This document shows, piece after piece, positions 56,328-64,000 of a stretch of 64,000 nt of DNA. Under the pieces are notes generated by a model. It was not told the origin of the DNA, did not search any database, and worked only from the letters and a program-made list of their open reading frames with translations. Position 1 is the stretch's first letter. The number at the start of each line of letters is the position of its first letter. Source of the DNA: Phenylobacterium kunshanense. Its GTDB lineage: Bacteria > Pseudomonadota > Alphaproteobacteria > Caulobacterales > Caulobacteraceae. The stretch covers positions 372,001 to 436,000 of the forward strand of contig NZ_QFYS01000001.1 of the NCBI RefSeq assembly GCF_003254525.1. Direction: 5' to 3'. The translations under genes were made by a program, and so were the position numbers.

Positions 56328-57329
56328 CTATTCCAGCCAGCCCGGCACGGGCAGCCCCTTCTCGCGCAGGAATTCGGGATTGTAGATCTTGGACTGGTAG
56401 CGTTGTCCGTGGTCGCAGAGCATCGTCACGACGGTGTGGCCCGGCCCCAGGTCCTTCGCCATGCGGATCGCGCCGGCGACATTCACCCCTGTCGAGCCGC
56501 CCATCACCAGCCCCTCGAACTCCATCAGGTCGAAGATCGCGAGCAGCATCTCCTCATCCGAGATCCTGTAGGCGCGATCGATGGTCAGCCCCTCCAGGTT
56601 GCCGGTGACCCGTCCCTGGCCGATGCCCTCGCTGATCGACGAGCCTTCCGATCCCAGTTCACCCTGGGTGTAGTAGCGAAACAGAGCCGACCCATGCGGA
56701 TCCGCCATTCCGATCTGCACGGCCGGATTGCGTGCCCGCAGGGCCTCCGCGACACCCGCAAGGGTGCCGCCGGAGCCCACGGCGCAGATGAAGGCGTCGA
56801 CCTTGCCCTCGGTCTGCCGCCATATCTCGGGACCGGTGCCGCTGACGTGGGCCTGGCGGTTGGCGACGTTGTCGAACTGGTTGGCCCAGACCGCGCCGGC
56901 CGGGGATTTCGCGTCAAGTTCTGCAGCCAAGCGTCCGGAATATTTCACATAGTTCATCTCGTTGGCATAGGGGACGGCGTCCACCTCCACGAGTTCCGCG
57001 CCGTACAGGCGAATGGCGTCTTTCTTCTCCTGGCTCTGGGTGCGCGGGATGACGATCGTGCACTTGTAGCCCAGCGCCTTGCCGACCATGGCGAGGCCGA
57101 TGCCGGTGTTTCCGGCCGTACCCTCGACAATCCGGCCACCGGGCCTGAGGAGTCCCCTCTGCTCGGCGTCGCGAATGATGTAGAGGGCGGCCCGATCCTT
57201 CACCGACTGGCCCGGGTTCATGAACTCGGCCTTGGCGAGGATCTCGCAGCCGGTCTCCTCGCTGGCGCGCCGGAGCCGGATGAGGGGCGTGTTTCCGATG
57301 GCGTCCAGGACGCTGCGAGCGATCTCCAT
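56328..57329 (-). CDS. cysK: Cysteine synthase A paralogue
   Basis: 333 aa. PLP lysine K44 in NPGQSVKDRAA, the TAGNTG substrate loop, and GTGPEIW plus AVGSGGTLAGVAEALR for the phosphate cup. Makes cysteine from O-acetylserine and sulfide. Two bases separate it from the sulfurtransferase gene, so they form one operon. Confidence 0.85.
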   Translation of the reverse strand: MEIARSVLDAIGNTPLIRLRRASEETGCEILAKAEFMNPGQSVKDRAALYIIRDAEQRGLLRPGGRIVEGTAGNTGIGLAMVGKALGYKCTIVIPRTQSQEKKDAIRLYGAELVEVDAVPYANEMNYVKYSGRLAAELDAKSPAGAVWANQFDNVANRQAHVSGTGPEIWRQTEGKVDAFICAVGSGGTLAGVAEALRARNPAVQIGMADPHGSALFRYYTQGELGSEGSSISEGIGQGRVTGNLEGLTIDRAYRISDEEMLLAIFDLMEFEGLVMGGSTGVNVAGAIRMAKDLGPGHTVVTMLCDHGQRYQSKIYNPEFLREKGLPVPGWLE

Positions 57330-57373
57330 AGCCGCCTACTTAGGCAAGCGGGGCGGCCAGGAATAGAGGGCGC

Positions 57374-58588
57374 CTAAGCTTTGACGAGGCTGAGCTGGAC
57401 GACATCCGTCCGGGCCGTGCGGAATCCGGCCTCGCAGTAGCTGAGATAGAAGCGCCAGAGCTTCCGGAACCGTTCGTCGAATCCGAGATGGGTGATGTCG
57501 TCCCACGCCGCCTCGAACCGCCGGGCCCATTCGGCGAGGGTATCCGCATAGCAGACCCCGAACCGCGATATCGGCCCCCAGTTCAGCCCCGCCTTGTCGG
57601 TCACCGCCTTCAGCCGCTCCTCCGAGGGCAGCATGCCGCCCGGGAAGATGTATTTCTGGATGAAGTCAGGCGTGCGCTTGTAGTGCTCGAAGTACTCGTC
57701 GCGGATGGTGATGATCTGCAGCCCGGCCTGGCCGCCGGGTTTCAGGCTCTCCCGGACCTTGCCGAAATAGGTGGGCCAGTACCGTTCGCCGACGGCTTCG
57801 AACATCTCGATTGAGGCGATGCGGTCGAAGCGGCCCGAGACGTCCCGGTAGTCGACCAACTGGACGTCGGCCTTTTCGTTCAGGCCCAGCCGGAACATGC
57901 GTTCCTTGGCGAACTTGAACTGCTCCTCGGAGATGGTGATTGCGGTCACCCGGGCGCCGACGTCCTTGGCGGCAAACTCGGCAAAGCCGCCCCAGCCGCA
58001 GCCGATCTCGAGCACATGGTGATCGGGGGCCAGACCCATACTCTCGCACAGCGTCCGGTATTTGCGCTTCTGCGCGTCGGGCAGGGGCTCGCCGGGGCGC
58101 TCGAAGCGCGCCGCCGAGTAGGTCATGGTGGGGTCGAGCCAGCGGGAATAGAACGCGTTGCCCAGGTCATAGTGGGCGTGGATGTTCTTCTTTGAACCCG
58201 AGCGGCTGTTGTCGCGGTGGAACATGTGCTCCAGCAGGTTCAGCGCGGCCATGAAGCGCGACCCGAAGGAAACCCTCTCGAAGCGGGCATAGTTCTGGGC
58301 CAGAACCTCGAGCAGCCGCGAGAGGTCGGGCGTATCCCATTCGCCCGCCATGTAGCCTTCGCCGAAGCCGATCGTGCCGTTCGAGATCGTGCGCTTGATG
58401 AATCCGTAGTCGTTGACGATCAGCGTCGCCTCGGGACCGGGTTCAGCGCCTTCGAGTCGGATCCGCCGTCCGTCTGGCAGCACGAAGGTCATGACCCCCG
58501 TGTTCCAGTTCCGGATGATGGTCTGCGCCGCGGTCCTGAAGACGAACGGCGTCCCAGAGAGGTCCGGCATCTGCGAACCCGCCTTCAT
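57374..58588 (-). CDS. cfa: Cyclopropane-fatty-acyl-phospholipid synthase
   Basis: 404 aa. The SAM-binding motif is VLEIGCGWGGFAEFAAKDVG, with typical IHAHYDLGNAFYSRWLDPTM, TYSAARF and FIQKYIFPGGMLPS. Adds a methylene bridge to unsaturated membrane lipids. The 158 nt to the divergent kdsA start has no clear gene. Confidence 0.9.
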   Translation of the reverse strand: MKAGSQMPDLSGTPFVFRTAAQTIIRNWNTGVMTFVLPDGRRIRLEGAEPGPEATLIVNDYGFIKRTISNGTIGFGEGYMAGEWDTPDLSRLLEVLAQNYARFERVSFGSRFMAALNLLEHMFHRDNSRSGSKKNIHAHYDLGNAFYSRWLDPTMTYSAARFERPGEPLPDAQKRKYRTLCESMGLAPDHHVLEIGCGWGGFAEFAAKDVGARVTAITISEEQFKFAKERMFRLGLNEKADVQLVDYRDVSGRFDRIASIEMFEAVGERYWPTYFGKVRESLKPGGQAGLQIITIRDEYFEHYKRTPDFIQKYIFPGGMLPSEERLKAVTDKAGLNWGPISRFGVCYADTLAEWARRFEAAWDDITHLGFDERFRKLWRFYLSYCEAGFRTARTDVVQLSLVKA

Positions 58589-58746
58589 ACATCGACCCCC
58601 GTACCCACGCTGAGGATATCACCGGCAGCGGGGCGCGCTATCGGCTGAGCCAACGATACGGTCAAGGGGCGCGAGCAGACGCGCGAATGCGCTTGAGATG
58701 ACCGCCGCGTCAGGCGACTAGACCGCAACACCGCGAAGGAAGTCCC

Positions 58747-59604
58747 ATGGCCGTCCTCACCCTCGACCGCTGGAACCTATCGATCGGCGACGGCCAGCCA
58801 CTGGTCGTGATCGCCGGCCTCAACGTGCTTGAAGACCTGTCGATGGCGATCGAGGTCGGTCGTCATCTGAAGGCGGTCACTGCCGATCTCGGCCTGCCGT
58901 ACGTATTCAAGGCCAGCTTCGACAAGGCCAACCGATCCTCGATCACCAGCTATCGCGGGCCTGGACTGGAGAAGGGGCTCCAGATGCTGGCGGCGGTGAA
59001 GGCCGAGCTGAACGTCCCGATCTGCACCGACCTGCACGAGGTGGACCAGGCCGACCCGGTCGCCGCCGTGGCGGACATCGTCCAGATTCCCGCCTTCCTG
59101 TGCCGGCAGACGGACCTCGTGGTGGCCACGGCCAGGGCGACCGCCGCCGCCGGCGGGTTGCTGCATGTGAAGAAGGGGCAGTTCCTTGCACCGTGGGACT
59201 GTCGCGCCATCGTCGACAAGATCGGCGATGCGACCGGCGGAAAAGCCATCACCATCCTGTGTGAGCGTGGGGTCTCGTTCGGCTACAACAATCTTGTCGT
59301 GGACATGCTGGGTATCGGCCGGATGAAGGATCTGGGCGTGCCGGTCACGATCGACGCCACCCATGCGGTCCAGCTGCCCGGAGCCGACCCGCGGGGAAAC
59401 AGCGTGGCCACGGGAGGGCGGCGCGAAGGCGTGCCGGTGATCGCGAGGGCGGCGGTAGCCTCAGGCGCTGACGGGGTGTTCCTCGAGTTCCACCCCGACC
59501 CGGACCGAGCGCTGTGTGATGGTCCCAGCGCTCTTCCGATCAGCGAGGCCGCCGGCCTCCTGGCGCAGCTCAAGGCGATCAGATCGGCGGTCGGCGGCGC
59601 TTGA
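58747..59604 (+). CDS. kdsA: 2-dehydro-3-deoxyphosphooctonate aldolase (KDO-8-P synthase)
   Basis: 285 aa. IAGLNVLEDLSMAIEVGRHL, KASFDKANRSSITSYRGPGL, PAFLCRQTDLVVATARA, KKGQFLAPWD and DATHAVQLPG are the family signatures. Makes KDO-8-phosphate for the LPS core. First of an LPS operon with hldE and hldD. Confidence 0.95.
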   Translation: MAVLTLDRWNLSIGDGQPLVVIAGLNVLEDLSMAIEVGRHLKAVTADLGLPYVFKASFDKANRSSITSYRGPGLEKGLQMLAAVKAELNVPICTDLHEVDQADPVAAVADIVQIPAFLCRQTDLVVATARATAAAGGLLHVKKGQFLAPWDCRAIVDKIGDATGGKAITILCERGVSFGYNNLVVDMLGIGRMKDLGVPVTIDATHAVQLPGADPRGNSVATGGRREGVPVIARAAVASGADGVFLEFHPDPDRALCDGPSALPISEAAGLLAQLKAIRSAVGGA

Positions 59605-59637
59605 CCGCCTCCGCAACCGGCCGCACACGCTAGCCGC

Positions 59638-61113
59638 ATGGACTTGGCCTCTCTTCAGAGTCTTCTCGGCGCCCTTCCGGGCAAGCGGGTCGCCTGCGTC
59701 GGCGACCTGATGGTCGACCGCTTCGTCTATGGCTCGGTGAGCCGCGTGTCCCCCGAAGCGCCAATCCCAGTGCTGGCTCGCCAGCGCGAACTGAAGATGC
59801 TGGGCGGGGCAGGCAATGTCGCCCGCAACATCGCCGCCCTGGGCGGCTCGGTGGCCCTGGTCGGCGTCGTTGGCGGGGACGCGGAGGGCCACGACGCATC
59901 GCGGCTCGTGGGGGAGGAGGAGCCGACGATCGAGGGTTACCTCGTCACCGACCCGGGACGCCCCACCACCTTGAAGACGCGCTTCGTCTCCGGCAGCCAG
60001 CAGCTCCTCCGCGTCGACCTTGAGGAGAGCCGGCCCGTCACCGGGGAGGTTGAACAACGTCTTGTGCGAACCGTGCGAGACGCCGCGCGCGGCGCCGGCG
60101 TGGTCCTGATCTCCGACTACGGCAAGGGCGTGGTCACCGACGCGGTCATCGCGGCGGCGCGCGAGGCGGCGGCCGAGACCGGCGCCCGGGTGATCGTGGA
60201 CTCCAAGGCCCGTTCGTTCGCCCGCTATGGCGAGATCGATCTCGTGAAGCCGAACGCGGTCGAGCTGTCTTACGCCACGGACCTGCCGACCGAGAGCGAT
60301 AGCGAGGTTGAGATCGCCATTGCTCGGGCCCTTGAGCTATGGGCCGCAAAGGGCGTGCTGGTCACCCGCGCGGGGAAAGGCGTGTCCCTGGGGCTTCGAG
60401 GAAAGCCCATCCGGCATTTCCGGACGACCCCGCGCGAGGTGTTCGACGCGTCCGGGGCTGGCGACACGGCGCTCGCCGCCCTGGGTCTGTCGCTTGCGGC
60501 AGGGGCCGGCATCGAGGATGCCATCGCCTTCGCCCAGCTCGCATCCGGCGTCGCGGTGGGCAAGGCGGGGACGGCCACTGTTACGCCGGACGAGCTGGTG
60601 GAAGCCCTGCTTTCCGCGCACGCCTCCGTCGCCGAGGGCAAGATCGCTACACCCCAGCGGATGGTGGATGAGGTCGCGCGCTGGCGGGCGCAGGGGCTGA
60701 AGGTGGGGTTCACCAATGGCTGCTTCGACATCCTCCATCGCGGCCATGTCGCTTACCTCACCCAGGCGCGAGGCTGGTGCGACCGCCTGATCGTGGGCGT
60801 CAATTCCGACGCCTCGGTGCGGGCGCTCAAGGGGGAAGGCCGACCCGTCAACGATCTGGAGAGCCGCGCGCTGGTGCTGGCGGGCCTCCGCAGCGTCGAT
60901 CTCGTGGCTCCGTTTGACGACCCGACGCCGATCGGGTTGATCGAGGCGGCCCGGCCCGATGTGCTGATCAAGGGGGCGGACTACACCGAGGAACAGGTGG
61001 TCGGCGGCGACATCGTGAAATCGTGGGGCGGCGAAGTGCGCCTGGCGGAGATCGTCGACGGCTATTCCACCACGGCCGCCATCGCTCGGATGGCGCGAAA
61101 GGAGCAGGCATGA
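59638..61113 (+). CDS. hldE: Bifunctional heptose-7-phosphate kinase / heptose-1-phosphate adenylyltransferase
   Basis: 491 aa. The N-terminal PfkB-type kinase (SPEAPIPVLARQRELKMLGG, ARNIAALGG, then FDASGAGDTALAAL) and the C-terminal nucleotidyltransferase (FTNGCFDILHRGHVAYLTQA) are fused. Makes ADP-heptose for the LPS inner core. Overlaps hldD by four bases. Confidence 0.95.
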   Translation: MDLASLQSLLGALPGKRVACVGDLMVDRFVYGSVSRVSPEAPIPVLARQRELKMLGGAGNVARNIAALGGSVALVGVVGGDAEGHDASRLVGEEEPTIEGYLVTDPGRPTTLKTRFVSGSQQLLRVDLEESRPVTGEVEQRLVRTVRDAARGAGVVLISDYGKGVVTDAVIAAAREAAAETGARVIVDSKARSFARYGEIDLVKPNAVELSYATDLPTESDSEVEIAIARALELWAAKGVLVTRAGKGVSLGLRGKPIRHFRTTPREVFDASGAGDTALAALGLSLAAGAGIEDAIAFAQLASGVAVGKAGTATVTPDELVEALLSAHASVAEGKIATPQRMVDEVARWRAQGLKVGFTNGCFDILHRGHVAYLTQARGWCDRLIVGVNSDASVRALKGEGRPVNDLESRALVLAGLRSVDLVAPFDDPTPIGLIEAARPDVLIKGADYTEEQVVGGDIVKSWGGEVRLAEIVDGYSTTAAIARMARKEQA

Positions 61114-62111
61114 CCCGGCGGATCGTCTTCGTCACCGGCGGCGCGGGCTTCATCGGTTCGAATATCGTCGCGCGGCTGGCCGAGGATCGCGGACTGGACA
61201 TCGTCGTCTGCGATCGGCTGCGCGAAGCCGAACTGGGCAAGTGGCGCAATATCGCGAAGCATCCGATCGGGGATTTCGTCGCGCCAGACGACATGTTCGA
61301 CTGGCTGGAGAAGCGCTGGCGCGACGTCGAGCTGGTCGTCCACATGGCCGCGGTGTCGTCCACGACCGAGCCGGACGCGGACAAGATCGTCCATTCGAAC
61401 TTCACGCTCAGCCGCGATCTCTTTCGCTGGTGCGCCGACCGGCAGCGGCGGCTCGTGTACGCGTCCTCGGCGGCGACCTACGGCGCGGGGGACCAGGGAT
61501 TCGTCGATGACAACAGCTACGAGGCGTTATCGGCCCTGCGCCCGCTGAATACCTACGGCTGGTCCAAGGCTCTCTTCGACCTGTTCGCGGTCCGCCAGGC
61601 GAGCCGCGACTATGCGCCCCCGCAGTGGGTGGGTCTGAAGTTCTTCAACGTCTACGGGCCGAACGAAGAGCACAAGCACAGCATGAAGTCCGTAGCCTCG
61701 CAGATCTGGCCGCACGTCCGCGACGGACACGCTGTCCAGCTGTTCCAGAGCTATCGACCCGACGTGCCGGACGGGGGCCAGAAGCGGGACTTCGTGTACG
61801 TCCGCGACGTGGCCGACGTGACCCGCTGGCTCTACGATAACCCGCAGGTCAACGGCATCTACAACCTCGGTTCGGGTCAGGCCCGCACGTTCGAGGATTT
61901 GGCGCGGCAGGTGTTCGCGGCGGCCGGCAAGACCGCTCAGATCGACTACACGCCCATGCCGCCGGCCATCCGCGACAAGTACCAGTATTTCACCGAGGCC
62001 CGGATGGAGCGTCTGGTCGAGGCCGGATACTCGGCTCCCATGACGTCTCTGGAAGATGGGATCGGGGACTACGTCGGCCGTTTCCTCAGCCAGCCCGATC
62101 CATACCGCTGA
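61110..62111 (+). CDS. hldD: ADP-L-glycero-D-manno-heptose 6-epimerase
   Basis: 333 aa. Rossmann FVTGGAGFIGSNIVARL, the active YxxxK in NTYGWSKALFD, and FFNVYGPNEEHKHSMKSVAS, the family hallmark. Epimerises ADP-heptose. Start set by ATGA overlap with hldE. Confidence 0.95.
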   Translation: MTRRIVFVTGGAGFIGSNIVARLAEDRGLDIVVCDRLREAELGKWRNIAKHPIGDFVAPDDMFDWLEKRWRDVELVVHMAAVSSTTEPDADKIVHSNFTLSRDLFRWCADRQRRLVYASSAATYGAGDQGFVDDNSYEALSALRPLNTYGWSKALFDLFAVRQASRDYAPPQWVGLKFFNVYGPNEEHKHSMKSVASQIWPHVRDGHAVQLFQSYRPDVPDGGQKRDFVYVRDVADVTRWLYDNPQVNGIYNLGSGQARTFEDLARQVFAAAGKTAQIDYTPMPPAIRDKYQYFTEARMERLVEAGYSAPMTSLEDGIGDYVGRFLSQPDPYR

Positions 62112-62113
62112 CG

Positions 62114-63211
62114 ATGAGCGAGCCGCAGCCGATCCAGCGCCGCCGGGGCTGGTGGCTGACGAGCCTACTCGGCGTGGCGCTGATCCTGGCCATTGCGGTC
62201 GTGGTCTTCTGGGGCGATCTGGTTTCGACGGCGCTCGATCCCAAGGTGCCCTTCCAGACCTACGACCCGCCCCCGGCGCCAGACTACGCGAACGCCGCGT
62301 CCTGGTACCTGAGGCCCGGTTCGGCGAACGGCCTCGACGCCGATGTCTTCTTCATCGCGCCGACCACCTACGACGGCGGGCGGAACTGGAACGCGCGGCT
62401 GAATGCGCGAAAGGCAAGCCGGCAGTTCGAGCGGGTCATGGCGCCCAACTACGTCGGTCCGTTCGTGGGCGTCGGCCGGGTCTTCGCGCCGCGCTACAGG
62501 CAGGCGAGCCTCTACAGCCTGACAACGCTCCGGGAGGACGCGCGCGAGGCGCGACAGTTCGCCTATAGCGACGTCCGAGACGCGTTCCGCCACTACATCC
62601 AGCACGACAACGGCGGCCGCCCGTTCCTGATCGTGGGCGTGGAACAGGGGGGCACCCTGGGTCTCCGGCTCCTGGCCGAGGAGGTCGCCCGGGACCCGAT
62701 GCTCCAGGGACGTCTCGTGGCCGCGTATCTGGTGGACACCGTCGCCCCTGCCGACAGCCCGCCCATTCCCCCCTGCGTGGAGCGGCGCCAGGCCGGGTGT
62801 CTGGCGGCATGGGCCCGGGTCTACGAAGGCGATTTCGACGCGGCCCAGCGCCTCCTGGATCGCGCCCTGGTCTGGAACGCCAGGGGTGAGCTCGTCAACC
62901 TGGCTCCCCGCCCGGCGCTTTGCTTCAACCCCATCCTTGGTGCGGTTTCCGACCAGCCCGCGCCCGCACGCCTGCACCTCGGCGCAGCCAACGCCACCGG
63001 CTTGGAGTGGGGGGCCCGCCCCGCCTTCACCGCCCGGCATGTTTCCGCACGCTGCGAGGGGGGAATTCTCAAGGTGAGCCGGCCCAGATCGTCCGCGTTC
63101 AAGCGCAGCGGGAACTGGGCGGATCGGCGCAAGGCTCCAGGTTTCAATCTCTTCTATGCGGACATCGAGGCGGACGCGAAGCACCGGCTGGCGGCCTGGC
63201 GCGCGCGATGA
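62114..63211 (+). CDS. DUF3089 alpha/beta-hydrolase-like protein
   Basis: 365 aa with an N-terminal membrane helix, then the DUF3089 region (ADVFFIAPTTYDGGRNWNAR, ARQFAYSDVRDAFRHYIQHD). The nucleophile elbow reads GVEQGG where the family usually has a Ser (GHSQG), so the enzyme may be inactive. Follows hldD by two bases. Role unknown; membrane-anchored envelope protein likely. Confidence 0.75.
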   Translation: MSEPQPIQRRRGWWLTSLLGVALILAIAVVVFWGDLVSTALDPKVPFQTYDPPPAPDYANAASWYLRPGSANGLDADVFFIAPTTYDGGRNWNARLNARKASRQFERVMAPNYVGPFVGVGRVFAPRYRQASLYSLTTLREDAREARQFAYSDVRDAFRHYIQHDNGGRPFLIVGVEQGGTLGLRLLAEEVARDPMLQGRLVAAYLVDTVAPADSPPIPPCVERRQAGCLAAWARVYEGDFDAAQRLLDRALVWNARGELVNLAPRPALCFNPILGAVSDQPAPARLHLGAANATGLEWGARPAFTARHVSARCEGGILKVSRPRSSAFKRSGNWADRRKAPGFNLFYADIEADAKHRLAAWRAR

Positions 63212-63288
63212 CAAGCTCAACCCAAGCGAGGGAGGGGCGCGCCATGGACAACCGCCAGCACGTTCTTGAGCGGATGATGAGGGGCTGA
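63208..63288 (+). CDS. Micro-ORF, 26 aa
   Basis: MTSSTQAREGRAMDNRQHVL then ERMMRG. ATGA overlap with the DUF3089 gene and TGATG overlap with the next gene link it into the operon. An internal Met (63244) preceded by GAGGGG could also start it. Function unknown. Confidence 0.4.
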   Translation: MTSSTQAREGRAMDNRQHVLERMMRG

Positions 63289-64000
63289 TGTCTGAGAGTC
63301 CCTTTTCGGCGACGTATGCGGCGGCGCGAGGCAAGTTCGTCGAGGCGGCGCGCGCAGCCGGCGCCCAGATCGCGACCTACGGTCATCCTGAGCGGGGCCC
63401 CGACGGCGGCGATCTCGCTACCGATGTCGCTTGGATCGGACCCGCGGACGCGCCGGCCGTCCTGGTGCTGGTGTCCGGCACGCACGGCGTCGAGGGCCAT
63501 TGCGGCTCGGGCGCCCAGATCGACTGGCTGCGGCGAGGGGAGGCGGCGCATCGGGGGGCCAATACAGCCGTGATGCTGGTGCATGCGATCAACCCCTATG
63601 GCTTCGCCTGGAGCCGGCGGGTGACCCACGAGAACGTCGACCTGAACCGCAACTTCATCGACTTCTCGCAACCGTTGCCGGAGAACCCGGCCTACGACGC
63701 CCTGGCCGACGCCGTGAAGCCGGCGACCTGGACCGAAGAGAGCCGCGCCGAGTCGCGAGCGGTCCTGCTCGGGTATGCGCGAGAGCACGGCTTCCCGGCG
63801 CTCGTGCAGGCGATGTCGGGCGGCCAGTACCGCCACCAGGACGGGATTTTCTATGGCGGCAAGACCGAGACCTGGTCCCGGGTCATGCTCACCCGGATCT
63901 TCGGTGAACGGCTGGCGCAGGCCTCGGACGTCGGTGTGATCGACTATCACACGGGCCTCGGGCCGCTGGGCTACGCGGAGCAGATCGTCAGCGCCATGCC
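63288..64000 (+). CDS. Partial DUF2817 (M14-like) family protein
   Basis: The gene is cut by the right edge (237 codons visible). VSGTHGVEGHCGSGAQIDWL and INPYGFAWSRRVTHENVDLN with RNF are DUF2817 features related to zinc carboxypeptidases of the M14 type; the His and Glu of HGVEG are likely zinc ligands. Later YHTGLG supports this. Substrate not known. Confidence 0.75.
   Translation, partial: MSESPFSATYAAARGKFVEAARAAGAQIATYGHPERGPDGGDLATDVAWIGPADAPAVLVLVSGTHGVEGHCGSGAQIDWLRRGEAAHRGANTAVMLVHAINPYGFAWSRRVTHENVDLNRNFIDFSQPLPENPAYDALADAVKPATWTEESRAESRAVLLGYAREHGFPALVQAMSGGQYRHQDGIFYGGKTETWSRVMLTRIFGERLAQASDVGVIDYHTGLGPLGYAEQIVSAM

Overview
The window is GC-rich alphaproteobacterial DNA, most likely from the Caulobacteraceae (Caulobacter/Phenylobacterium type). 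This rests on the chromosomal genes (complex I NDUFS4-like subunit, kdsA-hldE-hldD, metC, a cysK paralogue) and on a GcrA-family regulator inside the prophage. Positions 1 to about 50,498 are one nearly complete temperate siphovirus prophage whose left end lies outside the window. Its right end is the 3' part of a tRNA-Pro(TGG) gene at 50,449-50,498, which I read as attR. From about 50,499 to the end is host chromosome.

Prophage layout. (1) Positions 1-7,544, minus strand: an early left operon of tightly overlapping small genes, with a recombination module (ERF annealing protein, YqaJ/lambda-Exo type exonuclease, NinB) nearest the promoter and many small orphan genes, micro-membrane proteins and HNH-type genes distal to it. 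(2) Positions 7,545-8,656: a lambda-like immunity region. A self-cleaving CI/LexA-type repressor lies between two clusters of GAGCAT-N2-ATGCTC operators (OL-like at 7,572-7,611, OR-like at 8,415-8,479), and a small Cro-like gene runs to the right. (3) Positions 8,653-18,821, plus strand: early right genes, including a GIY-YIG protein, DUF1064, a striking trio (GcrA-like, DnaA-domain-IV-like, beta-class DNA methyltransferase), Prim-Pol, DnaB-type helicase and a DUF1376 protein. (4) Positions 18,822-19,207: a leader with a candidate late promoter that has a GANTC site in its spacer. (5) Positions 19,208-45,002: packaging, head, connector, tail and tail-tip genes, including a programmed -1 frameshift in the tail chaperone. 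Three extra pieces interrupt this block: a glycan/acyl-modification module, one gene of which carries an inserted HNH gene; a reverse-strand cassette with an AlpA-like regulator; and a secreted protein. (6) Positions 45,185-47,904: membrane proteins, a holin candidate, a GH19 endolysin and overlapping Rz/Rz1 spanins, closed by a strong terminator. (7) Positions 48,349-50,393, minus strand: a second operon of small genes ending with another GIY-YIG protein next to attR.

Chromosome. After attR come a complex I accessory subunit, tRNA-Arg(TCT), an RsuA/RluF-family pseudouridine synthase, glycerate kinase, an SDR gene remnant, cystathionine beta-lyase, an amino-acid-binding lipoprotein, a GNAT acetyltransferase, 3-mercaptopyruvate sulfurtransferase, a cysteine synthase paralogue, a cyclopropane-fatty-acid synthase, then the LPS inner-core operon kdsA-hldE-hldD, a DUF3089 protein and a DUF2817 protein cut off by the window end. 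Sulfur amino-acid metabolism (metC, sseA, cysK) and envelope biogenesis (cfa, kdsA, hldE, hldD) form two loose themes.

The most interesting feature is that the phage carries, in consecutive overlapping genes, relatives of three components of the caulobacterial cell-cycle circuit (GcrA, DnaA, a CcrM-class methyltransferase), together with a candidate late promoter holding a GANTC site between its -35 and -10. This suggests, but does not prove, phage late transcription or replication tied to methylation state.
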